Both the position numbers and the translations under genes were made by a program. The notes below the pieces were generated by a model, which saw nothing but the letters and a program-made list of their open reading frames with translations, was not told the origin of the DNA and did not search any database. Of a DNA stretch of 64,000 nt, positions 8,758 through 17,742 are shown piece after piece (positions within the stretch are counted from its first letter, which is position 1; each line of letters starts with the position of its first letter). Origin of the DNA: an uncultured Granulosicoccaceae bacterium (GTDB lineage: Bacteria; Pseudomonadota; Gammaproteobacteria; Granulosicoccales; Granulosicoccaceae); assembly GCA_938007995.1 (NCBI GenBank), contig CALLLW010000006.1, positions 62,001 through 126,000 on the forward strand, given 5' to 3'.

Positions 8758-10938
8758 TCACGCAACATTTAATACCTCAAGATTGGCATAAGCCATTACC
8801 AGCCATTTACTGCCAACCTCTTCGAAGTTTACATAGACACGTGCATGCGCACCCTGGCCTTCGTAGTCTGTGACAATGCCTTCACCAAACTTTGAATGCC
8901 TGACTCTCTGCCCGACACTTAAGCCGGTACTGTTATCTTCTTTGAAGGTGTTGCGTCTTACCGGTGTAGATTGCATGGGACGGCTGACATGCATACGTGG
9001 CCTGACTTCCTGAATCAGTTCGGCTGGAATCTCCGAGATAAATTTTGAAGGAGTGTTGAAATGATCCCGACCATACAACCTGCGATGCTCTGCCATACTT
9101 AAATACAGTTTTTTTTCTGCGCGTGTAATGCCCACGTAGCAAAGGCGTCGCTCTTCTTCAATTTTGCCAGATTCCTCGATAGATCTTTTACTTGGAAACA
9201 ATCCCTGTTCCATACCAGTGATAAAAACCATTGGAAATTCCAGCCCTTTGGCGGAGTGCATGGTCATTAACTGCACGCAGTCTTCCCACTCATCGCCCTG
9301 TTGTTCTCCGGCTTCCAGCGCGGCATTGGCAAGAAATGCATCGAGCTCTGTCATATCCGGCATGTCCTGCGGAAGTTCTGGCGGATCAATACCAGCGCCA
9401 ACGAGCTCCTGCAGGTTCTCCACGCGTGCTTCGCCTTTTTCAGTGCGATCTTTTTTGTAGTGATCCAGCAGGCCACTGTGCTCAATCACGTGCTCGATTT
9501 TTTTATCCAGCGATAGTTCTTCGGTGTCTTTGCGCATTTGCATGATCAGCTTCATAAAACTGCTGACCGCTTTAGCTGCCCGACCTTTGAGACCGTTGGC
9601 CGTCAGAATCTCAGCACAGGCATGCCACAGCGAAACGTTGGCCTCTGTCGCGACAGTACGAATCTGTGCCAGCGTTTTCTCACCGATACCCCTCGGCGGC
9701 TGGTTGACGACACGCTCAAAAGAAACATCGTCATCCGACAAGCTGATCAGCCGCAGGTAGGCAAGTGCATCCTTGATTTCCATGCGCTCGAAAAACCGCA
9801 AACCGCCATACACCCGGTAGGGAATCTGACTTCTGATTAATTCTTCTTCCAGTGCCCGTGATTGTGCATTGGAGCGATAGAGAATGGCTGCTTCCGAGCG
9901 AGTACCGCCGGTTTGCAGGTGTTCAAAAATTCTCTCTATGATGAATCGCGCTTCGTCGCCTTCGTTGTGTGCGCTATAGAAAGTGATTGGTTCACCATCG
10001 CCGATATCGGTCCAGAGGTTTTTGCCAAGGCGATCTTCATTGTGTTCTATCAGCGCATTAGCAGCATTGAGAATATTGCCTGTAGAGCGGTAGTTACGTT
10101 CCAGTCTGATGACTTTGGTGCGATCAAAGTGGCTTTCGAAATTGAGAATATTTTCAACCCGCGCACCGCGCCAGCCGTAGATTGATTGATCGTCATCGCC
10201 GACTGCGAAGAGGTTACCCGTGTCACCGGCAAGCAGCCTTAGCCAGGCGTACTGTATGGCATTGGTGTCCTGGAATTCATCGACCAGAAAGTGCTGAAAC
10301 CGGTTTTGGTAATGCTTCAGTAGCTCATCGCTGTCGCGCAGCGTTTCAAGGGCGCGCAGCAGTAACTCCGCAAAATCGACAGCCCCCGCCAGTTGGCAGG
10401 CGGTTTCATAGGCCTGGTAAATGCGGATCATTTGTTGTTCGGTCGGATCGTCGTCGTCGCGAATATGTTGCGGACGCAAGCCTTCATCTTTTTTGTTGTT
10501 GATGTACCACATCGCGTTGCGCGGTGGCCAGCGTGACTCATCGAGGTCAAGGCTTCGAATTGCGCGCTGCACCAAGCGACGCTGATCTTCCGAATCGAGT
10601 ATCTGAAAAGTCTGCGGCAGATTTGCCTCTTTCCAGTGCATGCGCAGAAAACGGTGAGAAAGCCCGTGGAAAGTACCGATCCACATCGGTCCAATCGGTG
10701 CGTTGAGCAGTTGCTCAATTCGGGCTCGCATTTCACCAGCGGCCTTGTTAGTGAATGTGACCGCGAGTATGCCGAACGGTGAGACTTGCTCCACCTGATG
10801 CAGCCAGGCAATGCGATGTGTCAAAACACGCGTTTTACCGCTACCGGCGCCTGCCTGTATCAGCAGTGGGCCGGGTGCCGCAGTAACTGCTTCGCGCTGT
10901 TCGCTATTCAGTGAATCGAGTATGTGTGAGACGTCCAT
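8758..10938 (-). CDS. uvrD: DNA helicase II UvrD
   Basis: A superfamily 1A 3'-5' helicase of 726 residues, the usual UvrD length, acting in nucleotide excision and mismatch repair. All helicase motifs are visible: Walker A AGAGSGKTRVLTHRI, motif II VDEFQDTNAIQY, motif III DDQSIYGWRGA, motif IV ERNYRST, motif V TMHSAKGLEFP, and motif VI VGITRAEKKLYL. The C-terminal Tudor-like tail is present (GQRVRHSKFGEGIV). The ATG at 10936-10938 is the start. I prefer UvrD to Rep because of the C-terminal tail. It is monocistronic by position. Confidence 0.95.
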   Translation of the reverse strand: MDVSHILDSLNSEQREAVTAAPGPLLIQAGAGSGKTRVLTHRIAWLHQVEQVSPFGILAVTFTNKAAGEMRARIEQLLNAPIGPMWIGTFHGLSHRFLRMHWKEANLPQTFQILDSEDQRRLVQRAIRSLDLDESRWPPRNAMWYINNKKDEGLRPQHIRDDDDPTEQQMIRIYQAYETACQLAGAVDFAELLLRALETLRDSDELLKHYQNRFQHFLVDEFQDTNAIQYAWLRLLAGDTGNLFAVGDDDQSIYGWRGARVENILNFESHFDRTKVIRLERNYRSTGNILNAANALIEHNEDRLGKNLWTDIGDGEPITFYSAHNEGDEARFIIERIFEHLQTGGTRSEAAILYRSNAQSRALEEELIRSQIPYRVYGGLRFFERMEIKDALAYLRLISLSDDDVSFERVVNQPPRGIGEKTLAQIRTVATEANVSLWHACAEILTANGLKGRAAKAVSSFMKLIMQMRKDTEELSLDKKIEHVIEHSGLLDHYKKDRTEKGEARVENLQELVGAGIDPPELPQDMPDMTELDAFLANAALEAGEQQGDEWEDCVQLMTMHSAKGLEFPMVFITGMEQGLFPSKRSIEESGKIEEERRLCYVGITRAEKKLYLSMAEHRRLYGRDHFNTPSKFISEIPAELIQEVRPRMHVSRPMQSTPVRRNTFKEDNSTGLSVGQRVRHSKFGEGIVTDYEGQGAHARVYVNFEEVGSKWLVMAYANLEVLNVA

Positions 10939-11342
10939 GCATACATTTTATCAGATGCATAAGCCACAGGCCGTCTCATTCGTCACCTGCTAATTGGAAA
11001 ACTCGCTGACCTACAACTGGAAGCAGTGCCGTTTTGCCGTGAAATAACACGGTAGCAGTTCGTGATGCAGGTGAAAAAATCGAACCAATTGCGCACTTTG
11101 CCAAATCATTTTTGCCTGCGGTAGAGGAGTCGCAGGATGTGGCGAAATATTTGCCTGTACTGACACAACGGAATAGCCGGAGACTGGCAGCTCAGTCTGT
11201 GGATTAACTGTTATCACCGAATAGATTGTATATGCATATCAGTTGAACCTGAGTTCATACTTTTTAACATATGTAAGTTGTTGATTCGGTTGTTTAAATA
11301 TTGCTTTGTAGCTGACAGGTACACACTTTGATAAAGGATTTC
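10939..11342. other. Intergenic region between uvrD and the repeat-protein locus
   Basis: About 400 bp divergent spacer. It must hold the uvrD promoter and the promoter of the repeat-protein gene. A possible -35/-10 pair is TTGAAC (11243) and TAACAT (11265) with 16 bp between, a weak match. From about 11045 to 11205 one forward frame reads without a stop (KIEPIAHFAKSFLPAVEE...), but it has no start or ribosome site and I recognise no family; it could be a gene remnant or chance. Confidence 0.4.
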
Positions 11343-11492
11343 ATGTGGTGGTCACTAACCTTCTTGACCGTGTGTTGTGTTGCACTGGTGCCAGGTCTTT
11401 GGAGGTTCCCTCCGAACAACCTTGGCGGTGAGTGGTTTACATGTGCTGTCTTTTCTACTGGCAAGTTGAAATCCTTAAATATCGGAAATTGA
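11343..11492 (+). CDS. Possible 49-aa leader peptide upstream of the repeat protein
   Basis: A short frame starts at ATG 11343, four bases after AAGGA, and codes for 49 residues: a hydrophobic N-terminus (MWWSLTFLTVCCVALVPGLW) and a polar tail ending in KSLNIGN. Its TGA stop (11490-11492) shares one base with the ATG of the next gene (TGATG), the arrangement seen in translational coupling. A small hairpin GGAGG-TTC-CCTCC lies inside at 11401-11413. This could be a leader peptide, a small membrane protein, or a chance frame in a long 5' UTR. There is no homology argument. Confidence 0.3.
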   Translation: MWWSLTFLTVCCVALVPGLWRFPPNNLGGEWFTCAVFSTGKLKSLNIGN

Positions 11493-12883
11493 TGATGAAC
11501 AAAAAGTTATTCAAGTTAGCAGTATTAGGTGCATTTGTTAGCACCACGAGCGCAGTAGTCGCTCAGGACAATCTGGGTGATGTGCTTCCTAATGCAAAGC
11601 CTGGTGAGTGTTATGCGCAGGTTTTGATTCCAGCAAAGTATCGCACTGAATCTTCAACCATGGTGGTTAAAGAAGCTAGCGAGCAGGTAAAAATCATTCC
11701 TGCCAAGTACGAGACTGCGCAAGAGCGTGTTCTTGTAAGTGAAGCTGCAAGCGATCTTAAAGTTATCCCTGCTACTTTCGGCACAGCGACAGAGCGTTAC
11801 GAAATCTCACCGGCTTCCAGCCGTTGGGTAATGGGCTCAGCAAACAGCAACATCGGCGCTGATTCACAGCTGGTCTCTATGGCTCGCGCTGCAGGCGCAG
11901 GCGTTGACAGCGCACGTGCTGGTCAGTGCTTCAGCGAGCACTTCGAAGCTCCTACTTATAAGTCAACTACAGAGCGTGTTCTGATTTCAGAAGCTTCTGA
12001 GCGCATCAACCTGACTCCTGCCAAGTATGAGTGGGCAGAGCAACGTGTCATGGTTGCACCAGCTTCTCGTAAGCTGATTGAAGTTCCAGCAGTATATGAA
12101 AACGCACAAGAGCGTGTCATGGTAGAAGATGCAAAGACTGTATGGAAGCCGGGTCGTGGTGCGATCGAAAAGATTGACAACGGTACTGGTGAAGTCATGT
12201 GTCTGGTTGAAGTTCCTGCTGTTTACAAGACTGTGAGCAAGCGTGTTCTTAAGACTCCTGCAACAACTCGTATGGTTGAAGAGCCAGCGCGTTATGAAAC
12301 TATCCGTGTTCGTAAGCTGGTTGCTGATGCACAGGAAACTCGCGTTGCAGTTCCTGCAAAGTATGACACTGTAACCAAGCGTGTTATGGAAGCCGGTGGT
12401 GCTCACACCTGGGTTGCCAAAGGCGCTCGCAATGCGGGAACTCCAACTGGTAACGTTATCTGCCTTCAGGAAACTCCTGCCAAATACGGTACTGTTTCTC
12501 GCCAGGTTGTTAAGACACCAGCTTCTGTACGTCGTGTAGAGATTCCAGCCAAGTACGAAACCAAGCAGGTTCGTCGCCTGGTAGAGCCAGCACGTGAAGT
12601 ACGTACTGCAGTTCCTGCGGTTACTGACAGTGTTACTCGTCGGGTTCAGGTTTCTCCTGAGCGTCTGGAGTGGAGATCTGTAATCTGTGAGACTAATGTA
12701 AACGTAAACACCATCCAGGATGTTCAGCGTGCACTTAAGAATGCAGGTTACAACCCGGGTCCAATCGACGGCATCATGGGTCAACAGACTATGTCAGCTG
12801 TGAAGCGTTTCCAACAGTCACGCGGTCTTGCAACTGGTGGTGTAACTACTGAAACTCTGAAGAAGCTTGGTGTTCAGCACTAA
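11492..12883 (+). CDS. Secreted repeat protein (12 x ~23 aa in four Cys-bounded modules) with C-terminal peptidoglycan-binding domain
   Basis: The 463-residue product starts at ATG 11492 (MMNKKLFKLA..., signal peptide ending near SAVVAQ). Residues 45-395 are twelve repeats built on the theme PAKYxTxxxRVLVxxAxxxxxx. They group in threes: each module of three ends with a Trp (W112, W218, W307, W394), a spacer and a Cys (C146, C237, C324, C399), and C40 opens the first. These five are the only cysteines. Residues 404-461 form a PG_binding_1 domain (VQRALKNAGYNPGPIDG, QTMSAVKRFQQSRGL). Codons are strongly skewed to those of highly expressed genes (CGT, AAG, CTG, GGT). It is likely a periplasmic or outer-membrane structural protein attached to peptidoglycan. 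Similar short PAxY-type repeats occur in other Gram-negative envelope proteins; the function is unknown. Confidence 0.85.
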   Translation: MMNKKLFKLAVLGAFVSTTSAVVAQDNLGDVLPNAKPGECYAQVLIPAKYRTESSTMVVKEASEQVKIIPAKYETAQERVLVSEAASDLKVIPATFGTATERYEISPASSRWVMGSANSNIGADSQLVSMARAAGAGVDSARAGQCFSEHFEAPTYKSTTERVLISEASERINLTPAKYEWAEQRVMVAPASRKLIEVPAVYENAQERVMVEDAKTVWKPGRGAIEKIDNGTGEVMCLVEVPAVYKTVSKRVLKTPATTRMVEEPARYETIRVRKLVADAQETRVAVPAKYDTVTKRVMEAGGAHTWVAKGARNAGTPTGNVICLQETPAKYGTVSRQVVKTPASVRRVEIPAKYETKQVRRLVEPAREVRTAVPAVTDSVTRRVQVSPERLEWRSVICETNVNVNTIQDVQRALKNAGYNPGPIDGIMGQQTMSAVKRFQQSRGLATGGVTTETLKKLGVQH

Positions 12884-12915
12884 GTTATAAGACTTCAGTC
12901 TTACCGTTGTACGAG

Positions 12916-12942
12916 AAAGGGCCGCAGATTGCGGCCCTTTTT
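12916..12942 (+). terminator. Rho-independent terminator of the repeat-protein gene
   Basis: A perfect 10-bp stem, AAAGGGCCGC (12916-12925) with GCGGCCCTTT (12931-12940), closes a 5-nt loop and runs into TTT, about 30 bp after the stop codon. Confidence 0.93.
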
Positions 12943-13100
12943 CGTTGTGCCGGTTGAGATAAACTTAACCTGGTCTGGTAACTACCAACACACTGCTGCT
13001 GGCTTGCCATTACCGGCACTTATAAACTCCGTGGCACACAGACTGCTACACCCTCACACAGGCTGCAAATTCTGCTTCCTGATAACGGGAAAACATAGTC

Positions 13101-14273
13101 ATGTACGCGTCTTTTGATTGCCGTAGAGTGTCAGTAAAATCTCCTGAGTCTTTCGCACCCCGGCACTTTAGCCTTGCAACGGCTGTTGGCCTGTTGCTGT
13201 TCAGCGTATCTGCGTTCAGTACAGACACTATCCAACATCCGTATAACTATCAACTTGATCCGCCAGCTGCGGCCAGGCCGGAAACTAATCGAGACACTAA
13301 GCCTGAATCCGTTGCCACTGAAGATCCGGTGCAGCAAATAATGCAAGCGGTAGTCTCTGTTGAGGTACAGGTACGCGACAGCGCCAGAACCGAGTCGACC
13401 TTTGGTAAAAACCGCAAAGGCAGTGGTGTTGTTATTGATACATCGGGTCTAATTGTAACTGCGGGGTACATTGTTGCAGAAGCTGAAAAAGTTACTGTCA
13501 CATTCGCTGATGGCCTATCCGATGACGCAGAAGTTGTCGCTTACGATGACAGCCTCGGTGTTGGCTTATTGCGTACAAAGAATTTTCGCTCCACTCATGC
13601 GCTGCAGCTAGGTGAATCCGAAACGGTAGAAAAGCAACAAAAGGCTTTAATATTGCCCGCATCCGGTGAGCAAGGTGCAAAGGCTGTGACCGTAGGTAAA
13701 GTTACATCGTTTGTTGGCGGATGGGAGTATCTGCTCGACGATGCTATTCATACCTACCCGCCAAGCACAGAGTTTAGCGGTGCGGCATTATTGTCTGATA
13801 AGGCTGAGTTGCTTGGCATCGGGTCGCTTGTATCTATAGATATTGATATTGATCCTAAAGTAAGAATACCGGGAAATATATTTATACCTATTGATGCGCT
13901 TAAAGCCGTCATGGGTGAGCTGCTTACTTCGGGACGCAGCAAAGCTTCTGAAAAACCCTGGCTTGGTATTGAGTCCAAAGATACAAAGACCGGTATCAAA
14001 GTGGGTGCAGTCTATGCGGATTCACCGGCTGCCAACTCTGGTATTAAAGCCGGAGATAAAATAATTGCAGTAAATCAAAAGCAGGTCAGCGGTTTGAAAG
14101 AGATGTACTCACGTGTTTGGTCAGAGCATGAGCCAGGTGACAAAATCCACTTACTGGTGCTACGTGACGATCAATATGCCAATGTTCCTGTAGAAACAGT
14201 GGACAGACAGGCCTGGTTGAAACTTCATGATCAACCGGAAATTCCAACACAGATTACCCAGATAGATGAATAA
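13101..14273 (+). CDS. HtrA/DegP-like PDZ protein, catalytic His and Asp lost (pseudoprotease)
   Basis: A 390-residue exported protein with an N-terminal hydrophobic segment (LATAVGLLLFSVSAFS), a trypsin-like HtrA domain at about 75-265 and one PDZ domain at about 285-375 (PWLGIES... AANSGIKAGDKIIAVN). Aligned to DegP, the histidine motif VTNNHVV reads VTAGYIV (Y123) and the aspartate motif DPRSDIALI reads DDSLGVGLL (G153). The serine region GNSGGAL reads EFSGAAL (S226 kept). With two of three catalytic residues gone it cannot work as a normal HtrA protease; a binding or chaperone role is inferred. Family members usually carry one or two PDZ domains. It follows the repeat-protein gene by about 220 bp, beyond a terminator. 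Confidence 0.82.
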   Translation: MYASFDCRRVSVKSPESFAPRHFSLATAVGLLLFSVSAFSTDTIQHPYNYQLDPPAAARPETNRDTKPESVATEDPVQQIMQAVVSVEVQVRDSARTESTFGKNRKGSGVVIDTSGLIVTAGYIVAEAEKVTVTFADGLSDDAEVVAYDDSLGVGLLRTKNFRSTHALQLGESETVEKQQKALILPASGEQGAKAVTVGKVTSFVGGWEYLLDDAIHTYPPSTEFSGAALLSDKAELLGIGSLVSIDIDIDPKVRIPGNIFIPIDALKAVMGELLTSGRSKASEKPWLGIESKDTKTGIKVGAVYADSPAANSGIKAGDKIIAVNQKQVSGLKEMYSRVWSEHEPGDKIHLLVLRDDQYANVPVETVDRQAWLKLHDQPEIPTQITQIDE

Positions 14274-14922
14274 CCGACGTTGCTTTGCGGTGATTGTTTA
14301 TTTATTCGGATAAACGCTGGGATAGAGAGAAACCCAGCGTAGCAAGTGTGAGTTTGAACATGACTAAAGTCACTTTCTCATCGATCTCAACAGCGAGACA
14401 AAACTGATCACCCGTTTAACTGTTATGCCTGTGCGGCCGATAAGCGGCCGATAAGCGGCCGGTAAGCGATAGGTATCTTGGGGTTCTGAAGCTATAACTG
14501 TAGCTTTTGGCTTGTTGTATTAACGCTTTTGTTTACAGTCAATGGTTGCCTGGTATTGCTTTATTCCAGAGAAAGTTACCGGAGAAAGTTGCGAGAGAAG
14601 TTAACAAGAAAGCAACTGCCGTAAACTGCTCATTTCTATTCAATGTAAAAAAGCGTAACGCTGACGACTCTTTGTCAAGTAGCTGCAAAATGAAATCTTT
14701 CTTAGTTATTTAGACGCTTTCTAGAAGAAAAACCTTTTAAAATAAACAAGATAAGTAGCGTATATTATTTTTTTAGATCCTGTATAAAGGGCTTTCCTGT
14801 GTTGCCGTGCTATGACTGAAAACAGGTATTTCGCGCAACTACAAAACATCGTAACAGCGTGTTTAAACCTATTTTTTCAGTGATATATTTATTGCTCGTT
14901 TGTATCAACAGGAGAATTATCA
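14274..14922. other. Intergenic region with small hairpin and 11-bp repeats
   Basis: About 650 bp without a gene I can support. It holds an inverted repeat ACGCTGGG/CCCAGCGT (14314-14340) with no T run, which may end the HtrA-like transcript, and three 11-bp tandem repeats at 14433. The last 100 bp are AT-rich and probably carry the promoter of the DUF1508 gene. A 68-codon TTG-started frame at 14507 has no ribosome site or family features. Confidence 0.5.
14433..14465. repeat. 11-bp tandem repeat, three copies
   Basis: The unit GCGGCCGATAA occurs at 14433-14443 and 14444-14454, and as GCGGCCGGTAA at 14455-14465, followed by a partial fourth copy (GCGATA). The array is non-coding. Confidence 0.85.
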
Positions 14923-15255
14923 ATGAAAGCTCTATTGAAGAAGAGCGGTGCTGCAGAACCATTTAGTTTTTCTTTCGTTAATGAAGAAGGAAAGATGGTC
15001 CTGAAGAGTGAAAACTACAAAGCAAAAGACAGTGCTTCGAAAGGTATCAATTCAGTCAAGAAGAACTGCACTGTAGATAAACGGTATGTGTTAAAAGAAT
15101 CTACTAACGGTATGTACTTTTTTAACGTTAAGTCGGCCAACGGACAGGTGGTTGCAACCAGCGCGATGTACCCGAGTGTTGAAGAGCGATCCACTGCAAT
15201 CAATCATGTGAAGGCACATGTGCCCGGTTGTGATGTAGAAGAGCAGCTGGGGTAG
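14923..15255 (+). CDS. YegP-like DUF1508 protein
   Basis: A small soluble protein of 110 residues made of two tandem DUF1508 motifs: FSFSFVNEEGKMVLKSENYKAKDSASKGINSV and, from about residue 62, YFFNVKSANGQVVATSAMYPSVEERSTAI. This is the layout of E. coli YegP (UPF0339), whose function is unknown. It has a good ribosome site (AGGAG, 7 bp before ATG), an AT-rich leader and its own terminator, so it is a single-gene unit. Confidence 0.88.
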   Translation: MKALLKKSGAAEPFSFSFVNEEGKMVLKSENYKAKDSASKGINSVKKNCTVDKRYVLKESTNGMYFFNVKSANGQVVATSAMYPSVEERSTAINHVKAHVPGCDVEEQLG

Positions 15256-15296
15256 GTTGGCAATCAGCGTAAGGTCGCAAGCAACCTGAATTATTA

Positions 15297-15324
15297 ACAA
15301 CGGCAATAGTTATTGCCGTTGTTT
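15297..15324 (+). terminator. Terminator of the DUF1508 gene
   Basis: A perfect 12-bp stem, ACAACGGCAATA (15297-15308) with TATTGCCGTTGT (15311-15322), has a 2-nt apparent loop and is followed by TT and a short T-rich run. Confidence 0.8.
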
Positions 15325-15430
15325 GCCGCCAGGGTTGCTTTCTGGGTTGCTACCAGGGTCGCAATGAAGGTCGCTGTATTCGGCGTCGGCGGTACGCAGC
15401 ATGAAAATTCAGGTTAAGGGTTTACCCGGA

Positions 15431-16072
15431 TCAGAAAATGATCAAACGCTGAAGTATGCTTTGCGAAACCGACATCAGCCTGCTGAATATTGGTATGCCC
15501 AGAATGCTAAGGAGTATCAGACCCAGAAAGACGAAGTGTCCATAGCGACTGTTGTACTCAAGGTATACTCTGGCAATCCGGTCTGGCAAAAAATAACCCA
15601 GTATGTAGTGTCCATCCAGCGGACCAAGCGGGATCAAATTAAAAAGCATCAGCAGTAGGTTGATTGATGCGAGAAAAATGAAAAATGTTTCAGGCCCTGG
15701 TTGAGCAAACCAGGCGTTGCCTGAGTTCACCCCGATTGCATAAATGTTGATAACAATGAATGCCAGTAGCAGATTCATTGCCGGACCCGCTGCGGCGACC
15801 AGCGGTATTCCCAGTTTGCTGGTGTAGTTTCGTGGATTGGTCGGCACTGGCTTGGCGTAGCCGAAACCGACCAAAACAACCATCAGTAAGCCCATCGGGT
15901 CAATGTGTGCTATCGGGTTGATATTCAGTCTGCCCATGCGTTCGGCAGTATCGTCGCCGAGTAGCTTGGCCGATGCAGCATGGCCATACTCATGGAACGT
16001 CAGTGAGATAATCAGACTAATGATGATCAGTACAAACAGAGCGTACTGTTGGTTATACAGGAGTGGCAGCAT
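15431..16072 (-). CDS. Site-2 protease family protein (peptidase M50)
   Basis: A 213-residue multi-spanning membrane zinc protease. The zinc motif HEYGH (TFHEYGHAASAKLLG) lies in the first transmembrane segment, and the third ligand is in LIPLGPLDGHYIL (the NxxPxxxLDG type). AGPAMNLLLAF is also typical of the compact YwhC-type M50 proteins, which lack the PDZ domains of RseP. Five or six hydrophobic segments are visible. Substrates are unknown. It ends within 200 bp of the DUF1508 terminator, in convergent orientation. Confidence 0.87.
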   Translation of the reverse strand: MLPLLYNQQYALFVLIIISLIISLTFHEYGHAASAKLLGDDTAERMGRLNINPIAHIDPMGLLMVVLVGFGYAKPVPTNPRNYTSKLGIPLVAAAGPAMNLLLAFIVINIYAIGVNSGNAWFAQPGPETFFIFLASINLLLMLFNLIPLGPLDGHYILGYFLPDRIARVYLEYNSRYGHFVFLGLILLSILGIPIFSRLMSVSQSILQRLIIF

Positions 16073-16116
16073 TTAATTTTTCATTTTTGATTTAAGAAGA
16101 GTGTGCAGCTATTTAC

Positions 16117-17742
16117 TTAAGCATCGGGAAACTTGTAGTTTTTAAAGTCCTCCCGGAGCTTTAATTTGTTTAATTTGCCGGTGGCACCGTGCGGCAGTTT
16201 ATCGACGAACCGGACATCGTCCGGGACTTGCCATTTCGCTACGCGCTGTGAAATATAATCGAGCAAATCAGCGGCATCTGTTTTACTGTCTGGTGTAGAC
16301 ACCACGATCAGCAGCGGTCGTTCATCCCACTTGGGATGGGGGGCTGCGATGACCGCTGCCTCAATCACCGACGGATGCCCGACTGCGATATTTTCCAGCT
16401 CTATTGAGCTAATCCATTCACCGCCGGATTTGATTACATCTTTGGTCCGGTCCGTGATCATCATGAAACCGAGTTCGTCAATGGTGGCAACATCACCGGT
16501 ATCAAACCAACCATCTGCATCTACAGAAGACTCTTCGCCAAGGTAAGCGGATGTTACCCAGTGACCGCGTACCTGAAGTCTTCCAAAAGCTTTACCATCG
16601 TGCGGAAGACAGTTGTTGGCATCGTCAACGATACGGAGATCAATACCAAATACGGTTCTGCCCTGTTTTAGTTTGGTTGGCATCTGCGCTTCATAGTCGA
16701 GGTGTTGCAACTGAGGCAGAAGCATATTTACCGTACCCAATGGGCTGATCTCTGTCATGCCCCAGGCATGTATCACCTGAACATCATATTCCAGTTCGAA
16801 CGAGCGGATCATGGCTTCAGGAACTGCCGAACCACCTATAACCACTCGTTTAAGATAGGGTAGGGATGCGTTGCTATCTTTTAGATAAGCGGTCAGCATC
16901 ATCCAGATGGTTGGCACAGCAAGTGAAAGCGTGCATTGTTCCCTTTCGAGCAGGTCGTGAATTGATTGCCCGTCCATGGCGGGCCCGGGGAGTACAAGCT
17001 TGCAGCCATTCATCGGACCGGCATAGGCCACACCCCAGGCATTCACATGAAACTGCGGAACAACCAATAGGATGCAATCTGTCGCGCTGAGTGCAAGTGC
17101 GTTTGGTGTGGAGCTGCCAAGTGCATGAATAATTGTTGAGCGATGTGAATAAACAACGCCTTTTGGATTGCCTGTGGTACCGGATGTATAACAAATACTT
17201 GAGGCGGCGTTTTCATCGAATTCAGGCCATTGGTAGTCACTGGATTCTGCATCTATCAGTTCTTCGTAACACAGAACATTGTCAAGCGTGGTATCAGGCA
17301 TATGACTTCGATCAGTCATGACCACGATGTGCTGTACGTTATCCAGCTGGCCTTGCAGTCCTTCGAGAATCGGAAGAAAAGTTATATCTATAAAAAGTAC
17401 TTTGTCACTCGCATGATTGATAACAAAGGACATTTGTTCTGTAAAAAGGCGCGGGTTGATAGTGTGCAACACTGCACCGGTGCCGGAAACGCCATAGTAG
17501 AGTTCCAGGTGCCGGTAACCGTTCCATGCAAGCGTGCCGACTCTGTCGCCTTGTTTGATGCCAAGCTTCGGCAAAGCCTGTGCAAGCTGTCTGCAGCGCT
17601 TGCCCATTTGCTTGTACGTGTATCGATGGACTGGACCTTCAGTCGTGCGTGACACAATCTCGACATCGGGGTACCACCGTTCTGCAAATTCAATGATGCT
17701 GGAAATCATCATTGATGGTTGTTGCATCAGGCTGGGTAACAT
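16117..17742 (-). CDS. AMP-forming acyl-CoA ligase (AlkK/medium-to-long-chain fatty acid type)
   Basis: A 541-residue ANL-superfamily enzyme that activates a carboxylic acid to an acyl-AMP and then to an acyl-CoA. The AMP-binding loop is [18 protein letters not shown]; other motifs are [44 protein letters not shown], and the C-terminal catalytic lysine in [14 protein letters not shown]. The overall pattern ([17 protein letters not shown]) fits the AlkK and DMSP-pathway-like ligase group. The exact acid cannot be told. ATG start with AGGG nine bases upstream. It may be followed on the same strand by the M50 gene 45 bp downstream. Confidence 0.87.
   Translation of the reverse strand: MLPSLMQQPSMMISSIIEFAERWYPDVEIVSRTTEGPVHRYTYKQMGKRCRQLAQALPKLGIKQGDRVGTLAWNGYRHLELYYGVSGTGAVLHTINPRLFTEQMSFVINHASDKVLFIDITFLPILEGLQGQLDNVQHIVVMTDRSHMPDTTLDNVLCYEELIDAESSDYQWPEFDENAASSICYTSGTTGNPKGVVYSHRSTIIHALGSSTPNALALSATDCILLVVPQFHVNAWGVAYAGPMNGCKLVLPGPAMDGQSIHDLLEREQCTLSLAVPTIWMMLTAYLKDSNASLPYLKRVVIGGSAVPEAMIRSFELEYDVQVIHAWGMTEISPLGTVNMLLPQLQHLDYEAQMPTKLKQGRTVFGIDLRIVDDANNCLPHDGKAFGRLQVRGHWVTSAYLGEESSVDADGWFDTGDVATIDELGFMMITDRTKDVIKSGGEWISSIELENIAVGHPSVIEAAVIAAPHPKWDERPLLIVVSTPDSKTDAADLLDYISQRVAKWQVPDDVRFVDKLPHGATGKLNKLKLREDFKNYKFPDA

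Noticed and set aside
11045-11205. A stop-free forward stretch (AHFAKSFLPAVEE...) after uvrD as a possible gene remnant
   Set aside because: No start codon, no ribosome site and no family match by eye; the evidence is too thin to call a pseudogene.
11987-12784. A 265-codon open frame on the minus strand inside the repeat-protein gene
   Set aside because: It is antisense to a well-supported, highly codon-biased gene; it has no ribosome site and its composition (Asn, Thr, Cys, Trp rich) looks like a shadow of the repeats.
14507-14713. A 68-codon TTG-started frame in the long gap before the DUF1508 gene
   Set aside because: No ribosome site, no recognisable family and an uneven amino-acid mix.
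15401-15658. An 85-codon plus-strand frame overlapping the end of the site-2 protease gene
   Set aside because: It lies almost wholly antisense to the conserved M50 gene, has no clear ribosome site and no family features.
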